Assembly: GCF_026107415.2 (NCBI RefSeq)
Contig: NZ_JAPCHX010000006.1
Span: 124,001 to 188,000 of the forward strand
Reading direction: 5' to 3'
DNA: 64,000 nt
Source: Microbacterium sp. MPKO10
GTDB taxonomy: Bacteria; Actinomycetota; Actinomycetes; Actinomycetales; Microbacteriaceae
Shown here: piece by piece, positions 30,553-39,582 of the stretch
Numbering within the stretch: position 1 is the stretch's first letter
Layout: every line of letters begins with the position of its first letter
Notes under the pieces: model-generated
Databases searched by the model: none
Seen by the model: the letters and a program-made list of their open reading frames with translations, nothing else
Told to the model about the DNA's origin: nothing
Program-made: the position numbers and the translations under genes

Positions 30553-31637
30553 TGACGCTCCCAGAAGCTCGGTCCGACAGGCTCAGTGAAATCGCTCTGT
30601 GCGACGAGATATCCCTCGTCATCGACGGTGATCGGGAGCTGCGGAAGAGGACGTGCGGCCGGCCCGAAGATGACCGCGCAATGGTTCGTGACATCGAACT
30701 GTGACTGGTGGCAGGGGCAGAGCAGGTGGTGCGTACGCTGCTCGTACAGAGCCACAGGGCATCCGACGTGCGTGCATACCTTCGAGTAGGCGACGATTCC
30801 GTCGTACGACCAGGTTTTGCGCTCTTCAACTTCATGCAGCTGATCGGGCTGCAGCCGCATGAGGAGCACGATAGCCTTAGCCTTCTCCTCCAGCATTCCG
30901 TCGGAATGCGATATGTCAGAGAGGCCGTCTGGAATGACGTGGAAAGCCGACCCGAAGGTGACGTCAGCCGCCTTGATCGGGGCACCGTCTGGGTCACGCG
31001 TCAGACGGGTGCCCTTCTCCCACATCGTCTGGCTCAGCAGTGCGACGGGCTCGGTGTCTTTGCCCTCGGGAGCGAGACCGCGGAACAGCGCGATGGCCGG
31101 CAATGGGAAGGCGATCAGCGCGCCGAAGAGCGAGTTGCGGATCATCGACCGTCGTCCGAAACCAGACTCCTTGTTCGCTGTATCGAAAATCTCCACAGCC
31201 GTCTGACGCGTCTCGTCAGAGCCACGCACAGGATGGCGGATATCAATCGATTCTTCGTCAGCCATGAGCGCCTTGCCCCAGTGGACAGCGCCGATTCCGA
31301 GCGCCAGCAGCGCAAGCGCGATTCCCAGGCCGATGAAGAGGTTGTTGAGCCTGACGGATCCGAGATCGCCCGGTGTGATCGGGAAGGCCATGTACGCGGC
31401 AACTGCCCAGACACTTCCGACGATCGACAGATAGAAGAGCGTGTATACGGTTCGTGCCGCGCGCTTCTCCTTCTTCGGGTCGAGGTCGGTGACGCGCTTC
31501 CGGTGCGCGGGAAGACCGGGGTTCTTCACCGCATCCGGTGCCACGACTGCCGTTCCGGTCGACGCGCCCGGAACGGCGATGTGGGCTGACGAATCGTCAG
31601 CGGCGAGATCCTTGCCGCTGTTGTCGTCCTGTGCCAT
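30549..31637 (-). CDS. qcrA: Rieske iron-sulfur protein QcrA
   Basis: QcrA is the Rieske [2Fe-2S] subunit that passes electrons from menaquinol to the QcrC hemes. I use the ATG at 31637, which has AAGGAG just upstream; the longer open frame is Ser/Arg-rich shadow sequence. The 362-residue protein has three membrane helices (about residues 70-190), the actinobacterial pattern. The cluster motifs CTHVGCP and CPCHQS are near residue 300. The stop overlaps the qcrB TTG start. Neighbours qcrC and ctaE lie upstream on the same strand. Confidence 0.95.
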   Translation of the reverse strand: MAQDDNSGKDLAADDSSAHIAVPGASTGTAVVAPDAVKNPGLPAHRKRVTDLDPKKEKRAARTVYTLFYLSIVGSVWAVAAYMAFPITPGDLGSVRLNNLFIGLGIALALLALGIGAVHWGKALMADEESIDIRHPVRGSDETRQTAVEIFDTANKESGFGRRSMIRNSLFGALIAFPLPAIALFRGLAPEGKDTEPVALLSQTMWEKGTRLTRDPDGAPIKAADVTFGSAFHVIPDGLSDISHSDGMLEEKAKAIVLLMRLQPDQLHEVEERKTWSYDGIVAYSKVCTHVGCPVALYEQRTHHLLCPCHQSQFDVTNHCAVIFGPAARPLPQLPITVDDEGYLVAQSDFTEPVGPSFWERH

Positions 31638-31680
31638 TCTGCTCCTTCTTACAGGTTTTCGAGTCTGTGATCTGCCGGGG

Positions 31681-32496
31681 TCAGTTCGACTTCGCCGTGA
31701 TCCACACGGTGATCGCGACGATGCTGCCGAGTCCGAAGATCCAGATGAAGAGTCCTTCTGAGACCGGGCCGAGAGAGCCGAGTCCGAAACCACCGACGGA
31801 CGGGGTGTTCTCCGCGTACTTGAGCGCCGTGATGATGTCGCGCTTGTCTTCAGGCGACAGATTGGCGTCGTTGAAGACCGGCATGTTCTGCGGGCCGGTG
31901 ATCATCGCCTCGTAAATGTGCGCTTCACTGACTCCCGTGAGTGGCGGGGCGAACTTTCCTTCGGTGAGCGCACCACCGGCACCTGCAACGTTGTGGCACA
32001 TGGCGCAGTTGATCCGAAAGAGCTCGGCACCATTGGCAGCGTCGCCCTGCGCGTCAAGATACTTCTCGTCCGGAATGCCGGGTCCAGGAGCGAACGAAGC
32101 AACGTACGCGGCAAGCGCCGAGGTATCACTCTCGCTGAACTGCTTCGGCTTGACGCGCGCCTGCGGACCCTGCATCTGCAGAGGCATCCGGCCCGTACCG
32201 ACCTGGAAATCGACAGACGCCGCGCCGACACCGATCAAGGTGGGCCCGTTTTCTGTGCCCTCGAGGTTCATCCCATGGCATGTCGCACAGTTTGCGGCGA
32301 AAAGCTTCTCACCATGTTGAAGCTGCTCTTGCGACGAAGGCTCAGCCTCGTCAGCGGATGCAGTGGCAGAACTGAACGCGGCGTAAGCGCCGCCAGAGAA
32401 GAGAAGGCCGATCGCGATGAGAGCAACGTTTGCGAGGGGGTGACGGCGCCCCTTCTTCGACGTTTTCGCCGCTGTGGCCATACTTGTGCGTGACAT
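31681..32496 (-). CDS. qcrC: Di-heme cytochrome c subunit QcrC
   Basis: QcrC carries two c-type hemes and directly links the bcc complex to the aa3 oxidase, replacing a soluble cytochrome c. The 271-residue protein has an N-terminal membrane segment (LANVALIAIGLLF), two CxxCH heme sites (CATCHG near residue 76 and CAMCHN near 174), and a C-terminal helix near 245-265. The start ATG at 32496 has a poor ribosome-binding site; a second ATG five codons later is possible. It follows ctaE by 22 bases. Confidence 0.94.
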   Translation of the reverse strand: MSRTSMATAAKTSKKGRRHPLANVALIAIGLLFSGGAYAAFSSATASADEAEPSSQEQLQHGEKLFAANCATCHGMNLEGTENGPTLIGVGAASVDFQVGTGRMPLQMQGPQARVKPKQFSESDTSALAAYVASFAPGPGIPDEKYLDAQGDAANGAELFRINCAMCHNVAGAGGALTEGKFAPPLTGVSEAHIYEAMITGPQNMPVFNDANLSPEDKRDIITALKYAENTPSVGGFGLGSLGPVSEGLFIWIFGLGSIVAITVWITAKSN

Positions 32497-32518
32497 ACGT
32501 GCTGACTGCTTTCGAAAT

Positions 32519-33148
32519 CTATTGAAGAACGTAAATGACGAGGAAGAGGCCGATCCAGACCACATCGACGAAGTGCCAGTAATACGACACGACAATCGCT
32601 GTGGTCGCCTCTTTGTGCGCGAATGTCTTGACAGCGAACGCGCGACCGATGACGAAGAGGAAGGCAAGGAGACCGCCGGTCACGTGAAGGCCGTGGAACC
32701 CGGTCGTCAGATAGAACGCAGAGCCGTAGGCACTGGACGAGAACGTGATGCCCTCGCTGACGAGCGTCGCGTACTCCCAAACCTGCCCGCCGACGAAGAT
32801 TGCGCCGAGCGCATAGGTGAGGAAGAACCACTCGACCATGCCCCATTGCGTCGGTTTCCAGCCGGTGGCACGCGACTGCATGCGCTCGGCAGCGAAAACT
32901 CCGAACTGGCAGGTGAACGACGAGGATACGAGGATCAACGTGTTCACGGTTGCGAACGGGACGTTGAGAATCTCCGTCGACGACTCCCAGAGGACGGGGG
33001 AGGTGGAGCGCAGGGTGAAGTAGATGGCGAAGAGGCCAGCGAAGAACATGACTTCGCTACCGAGCCAGACGATGGTTCCGACCATCACGGCGTTCGGCCT
33101 CTTCAACGCGGCTGCGCTGGGGGCATAGTTCATTGAGGTGCTCGTCAC
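32519..33148 (-). CDS. ctaE: Cytochrome c oxidase subunit III CtaE
   Basis: CtaE is the non-catalytic subunit III that stabilises the oxidase. I take the GTG at 33148, giving 209 residues and a start like other actinobacterial CtaE ([15 protein letters not shown]). Five membrane helices are visible, with [16 protein letters not shown] and [15 protein letters not shown] as family signatures. It opens the ctaE-qcrC-qcrA-qcrB operon, which faces the ctaC-ctaD-ctaF operon. It is divergent from trpD with a 143-base spacer. Confidence 0.94.
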   Translation of the reverse strand: MTSTSMNYAPSAAALKRPNAVMVGTIVWLGSEVMFFAGLFAIYFTLRSTSPVLWESSTEILNVPFATVNTLILVSSSFTCQFGVFAAERMQSRATGWKPTQWGMVEWFFLTYALGAIFVGGQVWEYATLVSEGITFSSSAYGSAFYLTTGFHGLHVTGGLLAFLFVIGRAFAVKTFAHKEATTAIVVSYYWHFVDVVWIGLFLVIYVLQ

Positions 33149-33291
33149 AGTTCCATTATGGCCGATATTCGTCAGGATTTTTCGCACGACGAGCCGGGGT
33201 GCTCCCCAAGACGGCAGGAATCACCCTTAAAACCGCCAGTTAAACACCTCTGAGTTCACCCGGGAGGGGCAGCGCCGATAAGATCGGCCTC

Positions 33292-34383
33292 ATGTCCGAA
33301 CGTATGTCATGGCCGCCTCTTTTCACTCAACTCCTCTCGAATGAGAACCTCAGCGTCTCTGAGGCGACATGGGCGATGCAGCAGATTATGACGGGGGATG
33401 CGACTGAAGCGCAGATTTCCGCATTCCTCATTGCGCTGCAGGCCAAAGGAGAGACTGTCGACGAGATCGTGGGATTCCGCGACGCGATACTTTCTGCGGC
33501 AGTGCCGCTCCCGGCTAATTCGATGGCGCTCGACATCGTCGGGACGGGTGGGGACCGCTTCGGAACATTCAACATCTCGTCGACGGCGTCGATCATCATC
33601 GCCGGTGCTGGAGTGCCGGTGATCAAGCACGGAAACAAGGCGGCGAGCAGCAAGTCAGGCTCCAGCGATGTGTTTGCTGCGCTCGGCATCGACCTCACGC
33701 TGAAGCCTGAAGAAGTCGTGGCAGTCCTTGAGGAGGCCGGGATCACGTTCGCCTTCGCATCGGCGTTTCACCCGGGATTCCGCCATGCGGGAAAAGTGCG
33801 TGCCGACCTCGGCATCCCCACGGTCTTCAACTACCTTGGCCCGCTCTGCAACCCGGCCCGGCCCGAGGCGTCGGCAGTCGGCGTGGCGCAGCTCGATCGC
33901 GTGCCGCTCATCGTCGGCGTATTCCAGACGCGCGGCGCGACAGCGCTGGTCTTCCGCGGAGACGACGGACTCGACGAGCTCACGACCACGGGGCATTCGC
34001 ACATTTGGGAGGTTTCGCGCGGTCTCGTCACCGAACACGATCTGGATCCGCGCGACCTGGGGATCGAACTCGCGTCGATCGATGATCTTCTGGGCGGTGA
34101 CGCCGAGTACAACGCTGATGTTCTGCGCCGTGTTCTCGCGGGAGAGACGGGGCCTGTGCGTGACATCGTGCTGCTGAACGCGGCGGCAGGCATGGTCTCG
34201 TACCGGCTCGAAGAGGATCCCGCGCAGTCGGAACGACGCATGGTCGACCGCTTCGCCGAGCAATTGGAGATCGTTCGGGAAACTGTCGATTCGGGGGCCG
34301 CGGCGGCCAAGCTCGAGGCCTGGGTCGCAGCATCCGCCCGCCACTCGTCGCAAGACCTACCCGAAGCGTCGCCAACAGCGTAG
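33292..34383 (+). CDS. trpD: Anthranilate phosphoribosyltransferase TrpD
   Basis: TrpD joins anthranilate and phosphoribosyl pyrophosphate in tryptophan synthesis. The 363-residue protein has an all-alpha N-terminal domain, then VGTGGDRFGTFNIS near residue 80 binding the pyrophosphate, KHGNKAASSKSGSSD near 110, and NPARPEA near 185. DDGLDE marks the metal site near 223. No other trp genes are present, and the divergent pairing with ctaE recurs in related genomes. A second ATG four codons in is an alternative start; neither has a clear ribosome-binding site. Confidence 0.94.
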   Translation: MSERMSWPPLFTQLLSNENLSVSEATWAMQQIMTGDATEAQISAFLIALQAKGETVDEIVGFRDAILSAAVPLPANSMALDIVGTGGDRFGTFNISSTASIIIAGAGVPVIKHGNKAASSKSGSSDVFAALGIDLTLKPEEVVAVLEEAGITFAFASAFHPGFRHAGKVRADLGIPTVFNYLGPLCNPARPEASAVGVAQLDRVPLIVGVFQTRGATALVFRGDDGLDELTTTGHSHIWEVSRGLVTEHDLDPRDLGIELASIDDLLGGDAEYNADVLRRVLAGETGPVRDIVLLNAAAGMVSYRLEEDPAQSERRMVDRFAEQLEIVRETVDSGAAAAKLEAWVAASARHSSQDLPEASPTA

Positions 34384-34440
34384 TTTGAAGAGTGCAGGCA
34401 TCCCCGAGCCGCACATGATCATCGCTGGAGGAGAGTTCCA

Positions 34441-35442
34441 ATGAAGAAGCTCATCAATGACCCGAAAGACGTCGTTGCGCAGTCTGTGGAGGGGTTCGCG
34501 GGCGCGCACGCCGACCTCGTCCGGGCGGAATTCGACCCGACGTTCGTGGTCCGCGTCGATGCCCCTGTCGCGGGTAAAGTCGGGATCGTCAGCGGCGGAG
34601 GAAGCGGGCATGAGCCGTTGCACGCCGGATTCGTCGGGTTCGGGATGCTGGATGCCGCCGTCCCCGGCCCGGTGTTCACATCGCCGACGCCGGACCCGAT
34701 CGTCGCGGCGACGAAAGCTGTCGATGCCGGTGCCGGAGTTCTGCACATTGTGAAGAACTACACCGGAGACGTTCTTAATTTCGAAACGGCCGCTGACCTT
34801 GCCTCCGCTGACGGGATCGACGTCGAATCGGTTGTTATCGATGATGACGTTGCTGTGCAGGACTCGCTGTTTACCGCAGGCAGGCGCGGCGTCGCCGGTA
34901 CTGTGCTCGTCGAGAAGGCCGCGGGCGCTGCCGCGCAGCGCGGTGATTCGCTCGCCGAGGTCGCCGAGATCGCCCGCCGTGTGAACGCCAACGTCCGTAC
35001 CATGGGCGTTGCGCTCACGCCGTGCGTCGTTCCGCATGCGGGGGAGCCGAGCTTCGCCCTCGAAGATGACGAGATCGAGATCGGGATCGGGATCCACGGA
35101 GAACCCGGGCGCGAGAAGATCGGGCTCGAGACCGCCGACCGCATCGTCGACAGGCTGCTCGAGCCGATTCTGTCTGACCTCGGAATCGAATCAGGCGACA
35201 ATGCCCTTCTCCTGGTCAATGGCATGGGCGGCACACCCCTGATCGAGCTGTACATCGTCTACCGGCATGCGGCGCAGGTGCTTGCCGACCGCGGAATCAC
35301 TGTGGCGCGAAATCACGTCGGCAATGTCACGACGTCGTTGGAGATGCAGGGCGCCTCGCTGAGCGTTTTGAAGCTCGATGACGAGCTCACAGACCTGTGG
35401 GATGCTCCCGTGCAGACATCGGCGCTGCGCTGGGGCCGATAA
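34441..35442 (+). CDS. dhaK: PTS-dependent dihydroxyacetone kinase subunit DhaK
   Basis: DhaK binds dihydroxyacetone covalently and receives the phosphate from DhaL-bound ADP/ATP. The 333-residue protein carries the substrate loop SGGGSGHEP near residue 53 and the histidine that forms the hemiaminal, in GIGIHGEPG near residue 219. It also has MGGTP and [12 protein letters not shown] near the C-terminus. GGAGGAG is upstream of the ATG. It leads a compact operon with dhaL and dhaM, which indicates the phosphotransferase-system-dependent form rather than an ATP-dependent DhaK. Confidence 0.95.
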   Translation: MKKLINDPKDVVAQSVEGFAGAHADLVRAEFDPTFVVRVDAPVAGKVGIVSGGGSGHEPLHAGFVGFGMLDAAVPGPVFTSPTPDPIVAATKAVDAGAGVLHIVKNYTGDVLNFETAADLASADGIDVESVVIDDDVAVQDSLFTAGRRGVAGTVLVEKAAGAAAQRGDSLAEVAEIARRVNANVRTMGVALTPCVVPHAGEPSFALEDDEIEIGIGIHGEPGREKIGLETADRIVDRLLEPILSDLGIESGDNALLLVNGMGGTPLIELYIVYRHAAQVLADRGITVARNHVGNVTTSLEMQGASLSVLKLDDELTDLWDAPVQTSALRWGR

Positions 35443-35482
35443 GCCACGCCAGAGAAGACACCGGAAGGCAAGGAGTGTGACG

Positions 35483-36124
35483 ATGACAGTCGACGCATCA
35501 TGGGCGCGGGAATGGCTCGTCCAAAGTGCAGCCGTGATCGCAGAGAACCGGAGCGAACTGGTTCGTCTCGATCGGGAGATCGGAGACGGTGATCACGGGG
35601 AGAACATGGATCGCGGGTTTCAAGCCGTGCTGACGGCGATTCGGGATGCCGATGACGCCGCGACGGTTTCCGGCATTCTGAAGCGCGTGGCGTCGACTTT
35701 GATCTCGACGGTCGGAGGCGCTGCGGGCCCCCTCTACGGAACGGCCTTTCTCAAAGCATCCGGGGCTGTCGCTGGCACTGCAGAACTGGGGTCTGACGAT
35801 ATCGTTGCCCTGCTCACAGCAGCCCGAGACGGAATCGTGCTGCGGGGAAAGGCAGAGTCCGGCGACAAAACGATGATCGATGCGTGGACTCCAGCCGTCG
35901 ACGCTGCGGAGAGAGCGGCGAGCGATGGCGCCAGCACCGCTGACGTTCTCGACGCGGCTGCGCAAGCGGCGGAGGGCGGCGCCGCAGCCACGGAGCCCTT
36001 GGTGGCTCGCAAGGGGCGGGCGAGCTATCTGGGGGAGCGCGCGATCGGGCACCGAGACCCGGGCGCGCAATCCACGGCACTGATTTTGCGGGTTGCCGCA
36101 GACGTGGCGAAGGACGACGCGTGA
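35483..36124 (+). CDS. dhaL: Dihydroxyacetone kinase ADP-binding subunit DhaL
   Basis: DhaL holds ADP as a permanent cofactor and relays phosphate from DhaM to DhaK-bound dihydroxyacetone. The ATG at 35483 with AAGGAG upstream gives 213 residues; the longer frame starts inside dhaK. The Mg-ADP aspartates are in DREIGDGDHGENM near residue 30. Also visible are GGAAGPLYGTAF near 78, SGDKTMIDAW near 131 and GRASYLGERAIGHRDPGAQS near the end. The stop overlaps the dhaM start (GTGA). Confidence 0.95.
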   Translation: MTVDASWAREWLVQSAAVIAENRSELVRLDREIGDGDHGENMDRGFQAVLTAIRDADDAATVSGILKRVASTLISTVGGAAGPLYGTAFLKASGAVAGTAELGSDDIVALLTAARDGIVLRGKAESGDKTMIDAWTPAVDAAERAASDGASTADVLDAAAQAAEGGAAATEPLVARKGRASYLGERAIGHRDPGAQSTALILRVAADVAKDDA

Positions 36125-36810
36125 GCGTCGGCCTGGTGATCGTCTCGCACAGCTCAAAGATCGCCGAGGGGACTGTGGAGCTTGCGGTGCAGATGGCGCC
36201 CTCAGTGACGATGCGCCCCGCGGGTGGCACCGATGAGGACGGAATCGGGACGAGTTTCGACAAAGTCTCGCGGGCCCTCGGCGAGGCTGAGTCGGGCGAT
36301 GGCGCCGTGATTCTGTGCGATCTGGGCTCCGCGGTTCTCACCGCAGAGACCGCACTCGACTTCCTCGATGAGGATGAGCGCAGCAGGGTCACGATTGCGG
36401 ATGCGCCACTTGTTGAGGGAACGGTTGCCGCTGCTGTCGCCGCGGAGACCGGGGGAGACATCGCCGCTGTTGTCGCCGCCGCCGAGCACGCGGGCCGTGG
36501 TGGACCGAGTGGTACAAGCGAGGCGGCCGTGACGGAAACCGCTGAACCAGGTGGTCCAGTGACTCGGACCGTCACACTGGTGAATCGCGATGGCCTGCAC
36601 GCGCGCCCCGCCGCTGACTTCGTCAAGAAGGCGAGTGAGTTCGACGCGCATGTCACAGTGAACGGCGTCGACGCGAAGAGCCTGCTGGGCATCATGTCCC
36701 TGGGGCTGGTGAAGGGGCGTGACGTGGATTTGTCCGCAACCGGTCCCGACGCCAGCACGGCGGTCGCAGACCTGGCAGAGTTGATTGAAACCGGCTTCGG
36801 CGAAAAGTGA
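36121..36810 (+). CDS. dhaM: Dihydroxyacetone kinase phosphodonor DhaM fused to HPr
   Basis: This 229-residue protein joins two phosphotransferase-system modules. Residues 1-123 are a DhaM/EIIA-mannose-type domain with the phospho-histidine at about H10 (VIVSHSSKIAEG) and GDGAVILCDLGSA. A flexible acidic linker of about 25 residues follows. Residues 147-229 are an HPr domain with the active histidine at H160 (NRDGLHARPAADF) and the SLLGIMSLGL helix. E. coli DhaM has EIIA, HPr and a partial EI; the EI part is absent here. Enzyme I is expected elsewhere. Phosphate would flow from EI to H160 to H10 to DhaL. The GTG start overlaps dhaL. Confidence 0.93.
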   Translation: MSVGLVIVSHSSKIAEGTVELAVQMAPSVTMRPAGGTDEDGIGTSFDKVSRALGEAESGDGAVILCDLGSAVLTAETALDFLDEDERSRVTIADAPLVEGTVAAAVAAETGGDIAAVVAAAEHAGRGGPSGTSEAAVTETAEPGGPVTRTVTLVNRDGLHARPAADFVKKASEFDAHVTVNGVDAKSLLGIMSLGLVKGRDVDLSATGPDASTAVADLAELIETGFGEK

Positions 36811-36826
36811 CAGTGGGAGGAATGTC

Positions 36827-37267
36827 ATGATCGATCGCGTCGATGAGGATCAGCTCGGAGGCGTCATTCGTGATGTTCTTCGCCCGCGGGCGGATGTCTG
36901 GCGGCTATGGACGGAGCCCGAGTTCATCCAGCGCTGGTTCTGGGCGTCTCCGGAGGGAACCGAGGCAGAGTTCGTTCCCGAAGTTGGGCAGAGCTGGCGG
37001 GTTGTCTCGCCCAATGTTTCGGTCGGCGGGCAGATCCTCGAGGTTGTTCCCGGGGAGAAACTCGTCTTCACCATGCGCTGGACGGGCGACAACCACACTC
37101 TCGAAGTGGATATTCGGCTGCTCGACGACCCGGCCGGGGGAACCACGATCGAAATCAGCGAATCCGGGTTCACCTCGGCAGCTGAGAAGGCCGAACACGT
37201 TGCCGGGTGGGAGGCAAGCCTCGCCCGGCTCTCACGGTTGCCTCTTGACGGTGGAATGCAGCTCTAG
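36827..37267 (+). CDS. SRPBCC (AHSA1-like) domain protein
   Basis: This is a 146-residue protein of the SRPBCC/START-like superfamily, in the group resembling the C-terminal domain of Hsp90 activator Aha1. Typical pieces are RADVWRLWTEPEFIQRWF, PGEKLVFTMRW and GGTTIEISESGF, with a final amphipathic helix. Members bind hydrophobic ligands; the ligand here is unknown. The ATG has GGGAGG upstream. It follows dhaM by 16 bases on the same strand and could share its transcript, but a link to dihydroxyacetone metabolism is not shown. Confidence 0.85.
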   Translation: MIDRVDEDQLGGVIRDVLRPRADVWRLWTEPEFIQRWFWASPEGTEAEFVPEVGQSWRVVSPNVSVGGQILEVVPGEKLVFTMRWTGDNHTLEVDIRLLDDPAGGTTIEISESGFTSAAEKAEHVAGWEASLARLSRLPLDGGMQL

Positions 37268-37299
37268 CCTTTCCACATGAGCAAACCTAGAATGGGAGC

Positions 37300-37626
37300 A
37301 TGGTCCCTTCAGAGGAGTCTCGTGATGGGGCGGGCCGGTACGACAACTTCTTCCGGCGCGTCGAAGACAGGCTCGTGCCTGCTATGGGTCCCGCCGATGT
37401 CGGCCCCTACGAGGACGATGTGCACGAACTGCGCCCCGAAGATTCGTGTCCGATCTGCGACTACGCGATGTCAAAGCACTCGATAGATCGGTCGACGGAC
37501 AACGCAGTCCTCATCTGCCCGGTCGAGGCCCGGCCTGTCGAGAGCGATACGTCGCCGTTGAACGAGCTGGGCATGCCGACCGAGTCCGCACGCCGTCGCG
37601 CTGAGAGACACGACGACAGCACCTGA
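37300..37626 (+). CDS. Small protein with CPIC putative zinc-binding motif
   Basis: The 108-residue product has no family I can name. A charged N-terminal half (YDNFFRRVEDRLV) leads to SCPICDYAMSKH and, 20 residues later, a third cysteine in LICPVEA. Together these could hold one metal or a disulfide. The C-terminus is polar and acidic-basic mixed. The ATG has GGAG too close upstream, so the start is uncertain. Codon use and clean composition suggest a real gene, and I recall similar short proteins in Microbacteriaceae. It sits between an SRPBCC gene and a Nudix gene on +. Confidence 0.6.
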   Translation: MVPSEESRDGAGRYDNFFRRVEDRLVPAMGPADVGPYEDDVHELRPEDSCPICDYAMSKHSIDRSTDNAVLICPVEARPVESDTSPLNELGMPTESARRRAERHDDST

Positions 37627-37682
37627 TCGGGCGGCTCCACCGTGCCCCCGGTCAGGCGCCTGCGCCGCCGTGCGACATACTG

Positions 37683-38252
37683 GTGGGTGTGGGTGACGTG
37701 ACGAATCCGTGGCGGTCCAGCGAGCTCAGGCGGCACCTGGCTGACTGGACTCCGAACTCGGCCGAACAGGCATATCGACGGCACGAGTACCTCGAATTCC
37801 TCACAGCGCACGGGGACGGCGCTCTCGACCGGGCAGCGGGATCCGATCATGTCACGGCGAGCTGCTTCATCTTCTCGCCATCATTTCGGAGCATTCTGTT
37901 GTGCTTCCACAAGAAGGGCCGGTTCTGGGTTCAGCTTGGCGGCCACATCGAAGCGGGCGATGCCACGGCAGCAGCAGCCGCAGCGCGTGAATCGTACGAA
38001 GAGAGCGGCCTTGAGCACATTCGGATGCTGTCAGATGCACCACAGGATCTGAATCGCCATGAGCTGGCCGCGGCGTTCGGGCGCTGCCGTCGACACTGGG
38101 ATCTCGGTTTTGCGGCCCTGGCGACGGGGGAGCCGCGAGCAAGCGATGAGAGTGAGGACGTCGCCTGGTGGCCCGTGGATGCCCTTCCCGAGAACAGTCC
38201 GTGGGATTTCCGGGTACGCGTGGCGAATGTGCTCTCGGAGATTCGGGGCTGA
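37683..38252 (+). CDS. Nudix hydrolase
   Basis: This 189-residue protein contains a Nudix box of the GGHIEAGD type: GGH near residue 82 followed by RESYEESG near 98-105. Nudix enzymes hydrolyse nucleoside-diphosphate derivatives with Mg. About 60 residues precede the box (WRSSELRRHLADW, YRRHEYLEFL), and FHKKGRFWVQLGGH supports the fold. The position normally held by the first box glutamate is alanine, but this is common in the GGHxxxGD subgroup. Substrate is unknown. The start is one of three nearby GTG codons, so the N-terminus is uncertain by a few residues. Confidence 0.85.
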   Translation: MGVGDVTNPWRSSELRRHLADWTPNSAEQAYRRHEYLEFLTAHGDGALDRAAGSDHVTASCFIFSPSFRSILLCFHKKGRFWVQLGGHIEAGDATAAAAAARESYEESGLEHIRMLSDAPQDLNRHELAAAFGRCRRHWDLGFAALATGEPRASDESEDVAWWPVDALPENSPWDFRVRVANVLSEIRG

Positions 38253-38253
38253 A

Positions 38254-39465
38254 CTACGCGTCGAGCAGCGGCCAGGGCTGAGGTGTGCGGTCATCTGTCG
38301 CGAGGATGCTGCCGACCCAGTCGTCTTCGCGACCGGTGCGGCCCATCGACGCGGAGCGGCGCACGCCTTCGAATCGGAAACCGGTGCGCTGTGCCACACG
38401 TGCTGAGCCGCGGTTTCCCGCATAGCACCGCCATTCAACGCGCTCCAAGTTCAGTGTTCCGAATGCGTAGTCGAGGACGGCGGTGACGGCTTCCGAGAGG
38501 TAACCGTGCCCACGCTGATCGGGCGCCAGCCAGAAGCCGAGGTTCGCCGAGCCGTGTGCGACTGCGTCGAGGCCGACCACTCCTGCAAATGTGCCGTCAG
38601 CATCGAGCGCCCAGGTAAATCTCTCGCCGCTGCGCCAGCCGTCTTCGCAGAAGGACATCACGTAAGCAACGGCATGCTCGCGCCGATAGGGGACAGGCAC
38701 GGGTACCCGCCGCTGGATCTCGGGATCCTGGCAGGCAGCGGTGATCGCGTCGACATCGTCGAGGGCGGGACAACGAAGCAGCAGCCGCGATGTCGTGAGG
38801 GGGTCGTCGGGGACGGCATCCGAGCGTCTGTGTGCTATCGACGCGACGAGGTAGGCCTGGGCTGTGCGCTCGTGCCGTGTCGGCGCCGTCTCGGCGCGCA
38901 GCTCGACGACGAATCCAGCAGCTTCGAGAGCCGAGACGATGACGTCCGGAGAATGGCGGTACGCGACATAGTCGAGGTCCTCGTGCCCGTATGCGCTCGT
39001 GATCGTGACTCTCTGTGCGGCACCGGCTTGAAATGCGATGAGCAAGACGCCGTTGGGCGAGAGCGCGCGGCGGAATTCGGCGACAACATTCGAGAGCTCG
39101 GATTCCGGCGTGTGGATGATCGAGTACCAGGCGACAATGCCACCAAGGGACGCATCGGCGACTCCCAACTCATCGAGCGTACCGACGCGAAAGTCGATGC
39201 TCGGGTGCCGTCGCTGGGCCTCGGCGACCATCGCGGGAGAGAGATCGATGCCGGATGCTGTCACGCCGCGTTCTGCCAGATACTGGGCGACGCGCCCTGG
39301 GCCACAGCCCACGTCGAGCACGGGGCCGCGCACCCGAACAGCGATGTCATCGAGAAGATGACGGTGGAGCGGGCGTTCTGTGAGTTCGTTCTCAAGAAGT
39401 TCCGCGTAATCGATGGCGACGCGATCATAGGCAGCGCGCGTTCGCTCACGGTGCGTTTTCGGCAT
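38254..39465 (-). CDS. Fusion protein: SAM-dependent methyltransferase plus GNAT acetyltransferase
   Basis: One 403-residue frame encodes two enzymes. Residues 1-210 are a class I methyltransferase with SAM motif I VLDVGCGPG (49-57), the acidic loop GIDLSP (72-77) and a SPNGVLLIAFQ post-motif strand. Residues 222-395 are a GNAT domain of the RimJ/RimL type, starting TTSRLLLR and including the acetyl-CoA loop DQRGHGY (316-322) and NRGSARVAQRTGF (351-363). The linker is only about ten residues. Both halves keep their cofactor motifs. Substrates are unknown. The start ATG is clear. The gene is divergent from the next membrane protein. Confidence 0.85.
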   Translation of the reverse strand: MPKTHRERTRAAYDRVAIDYAELLENELTERPLHRHLLDDIAVRVRGPVLDVGCGPGRVAQYLAERGVTASGIDLSPAMVAEAQRRHPSIDFRVGTLDELGVADASLGGIVAWYSIIHTPESELSNVVAEFRRALSPNGVLLIAFQAGAAQRVTITSAYGHEDLDYVAYRHSPDVIVSALEAAGFVVELRAETAPTRHERTAQAYLVASIAHRRSDAVPDDPLTTSRLLLRCPALDDVDAITAACQDPEIQRRVPVPVPYRREHAVAYVMSFCEDGWRSGERFTWALDADGTFAGVVGLDAVAHGSANLGFWLAPDQRGHGYLSEAVTAVLDYAFGTLNLERVEWRCYAGNRGSARVAQRTGFRFEGVRRSASMGRTGREDDWVGSILATDDRTPQPWPLLDA

Positions 39466-39582
39466 CCGTCAAGTTTATCCGTGCGCGAGTACCCGCTCTT
39501 TATTCGTGCACGAGCATCCATTGGACCTCAATTTCGTTATCGAATCGTTGCCGAAAGTGACGCCGTGGGGTATTTTTGGTTA

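Noticed and set aside
38506-39582. Upstream extension of the small membrane protein frame
   Set aside because: It is antisense to the methyltransferase-GNAT gene. The membrane protein begins at the ATG at 39583.
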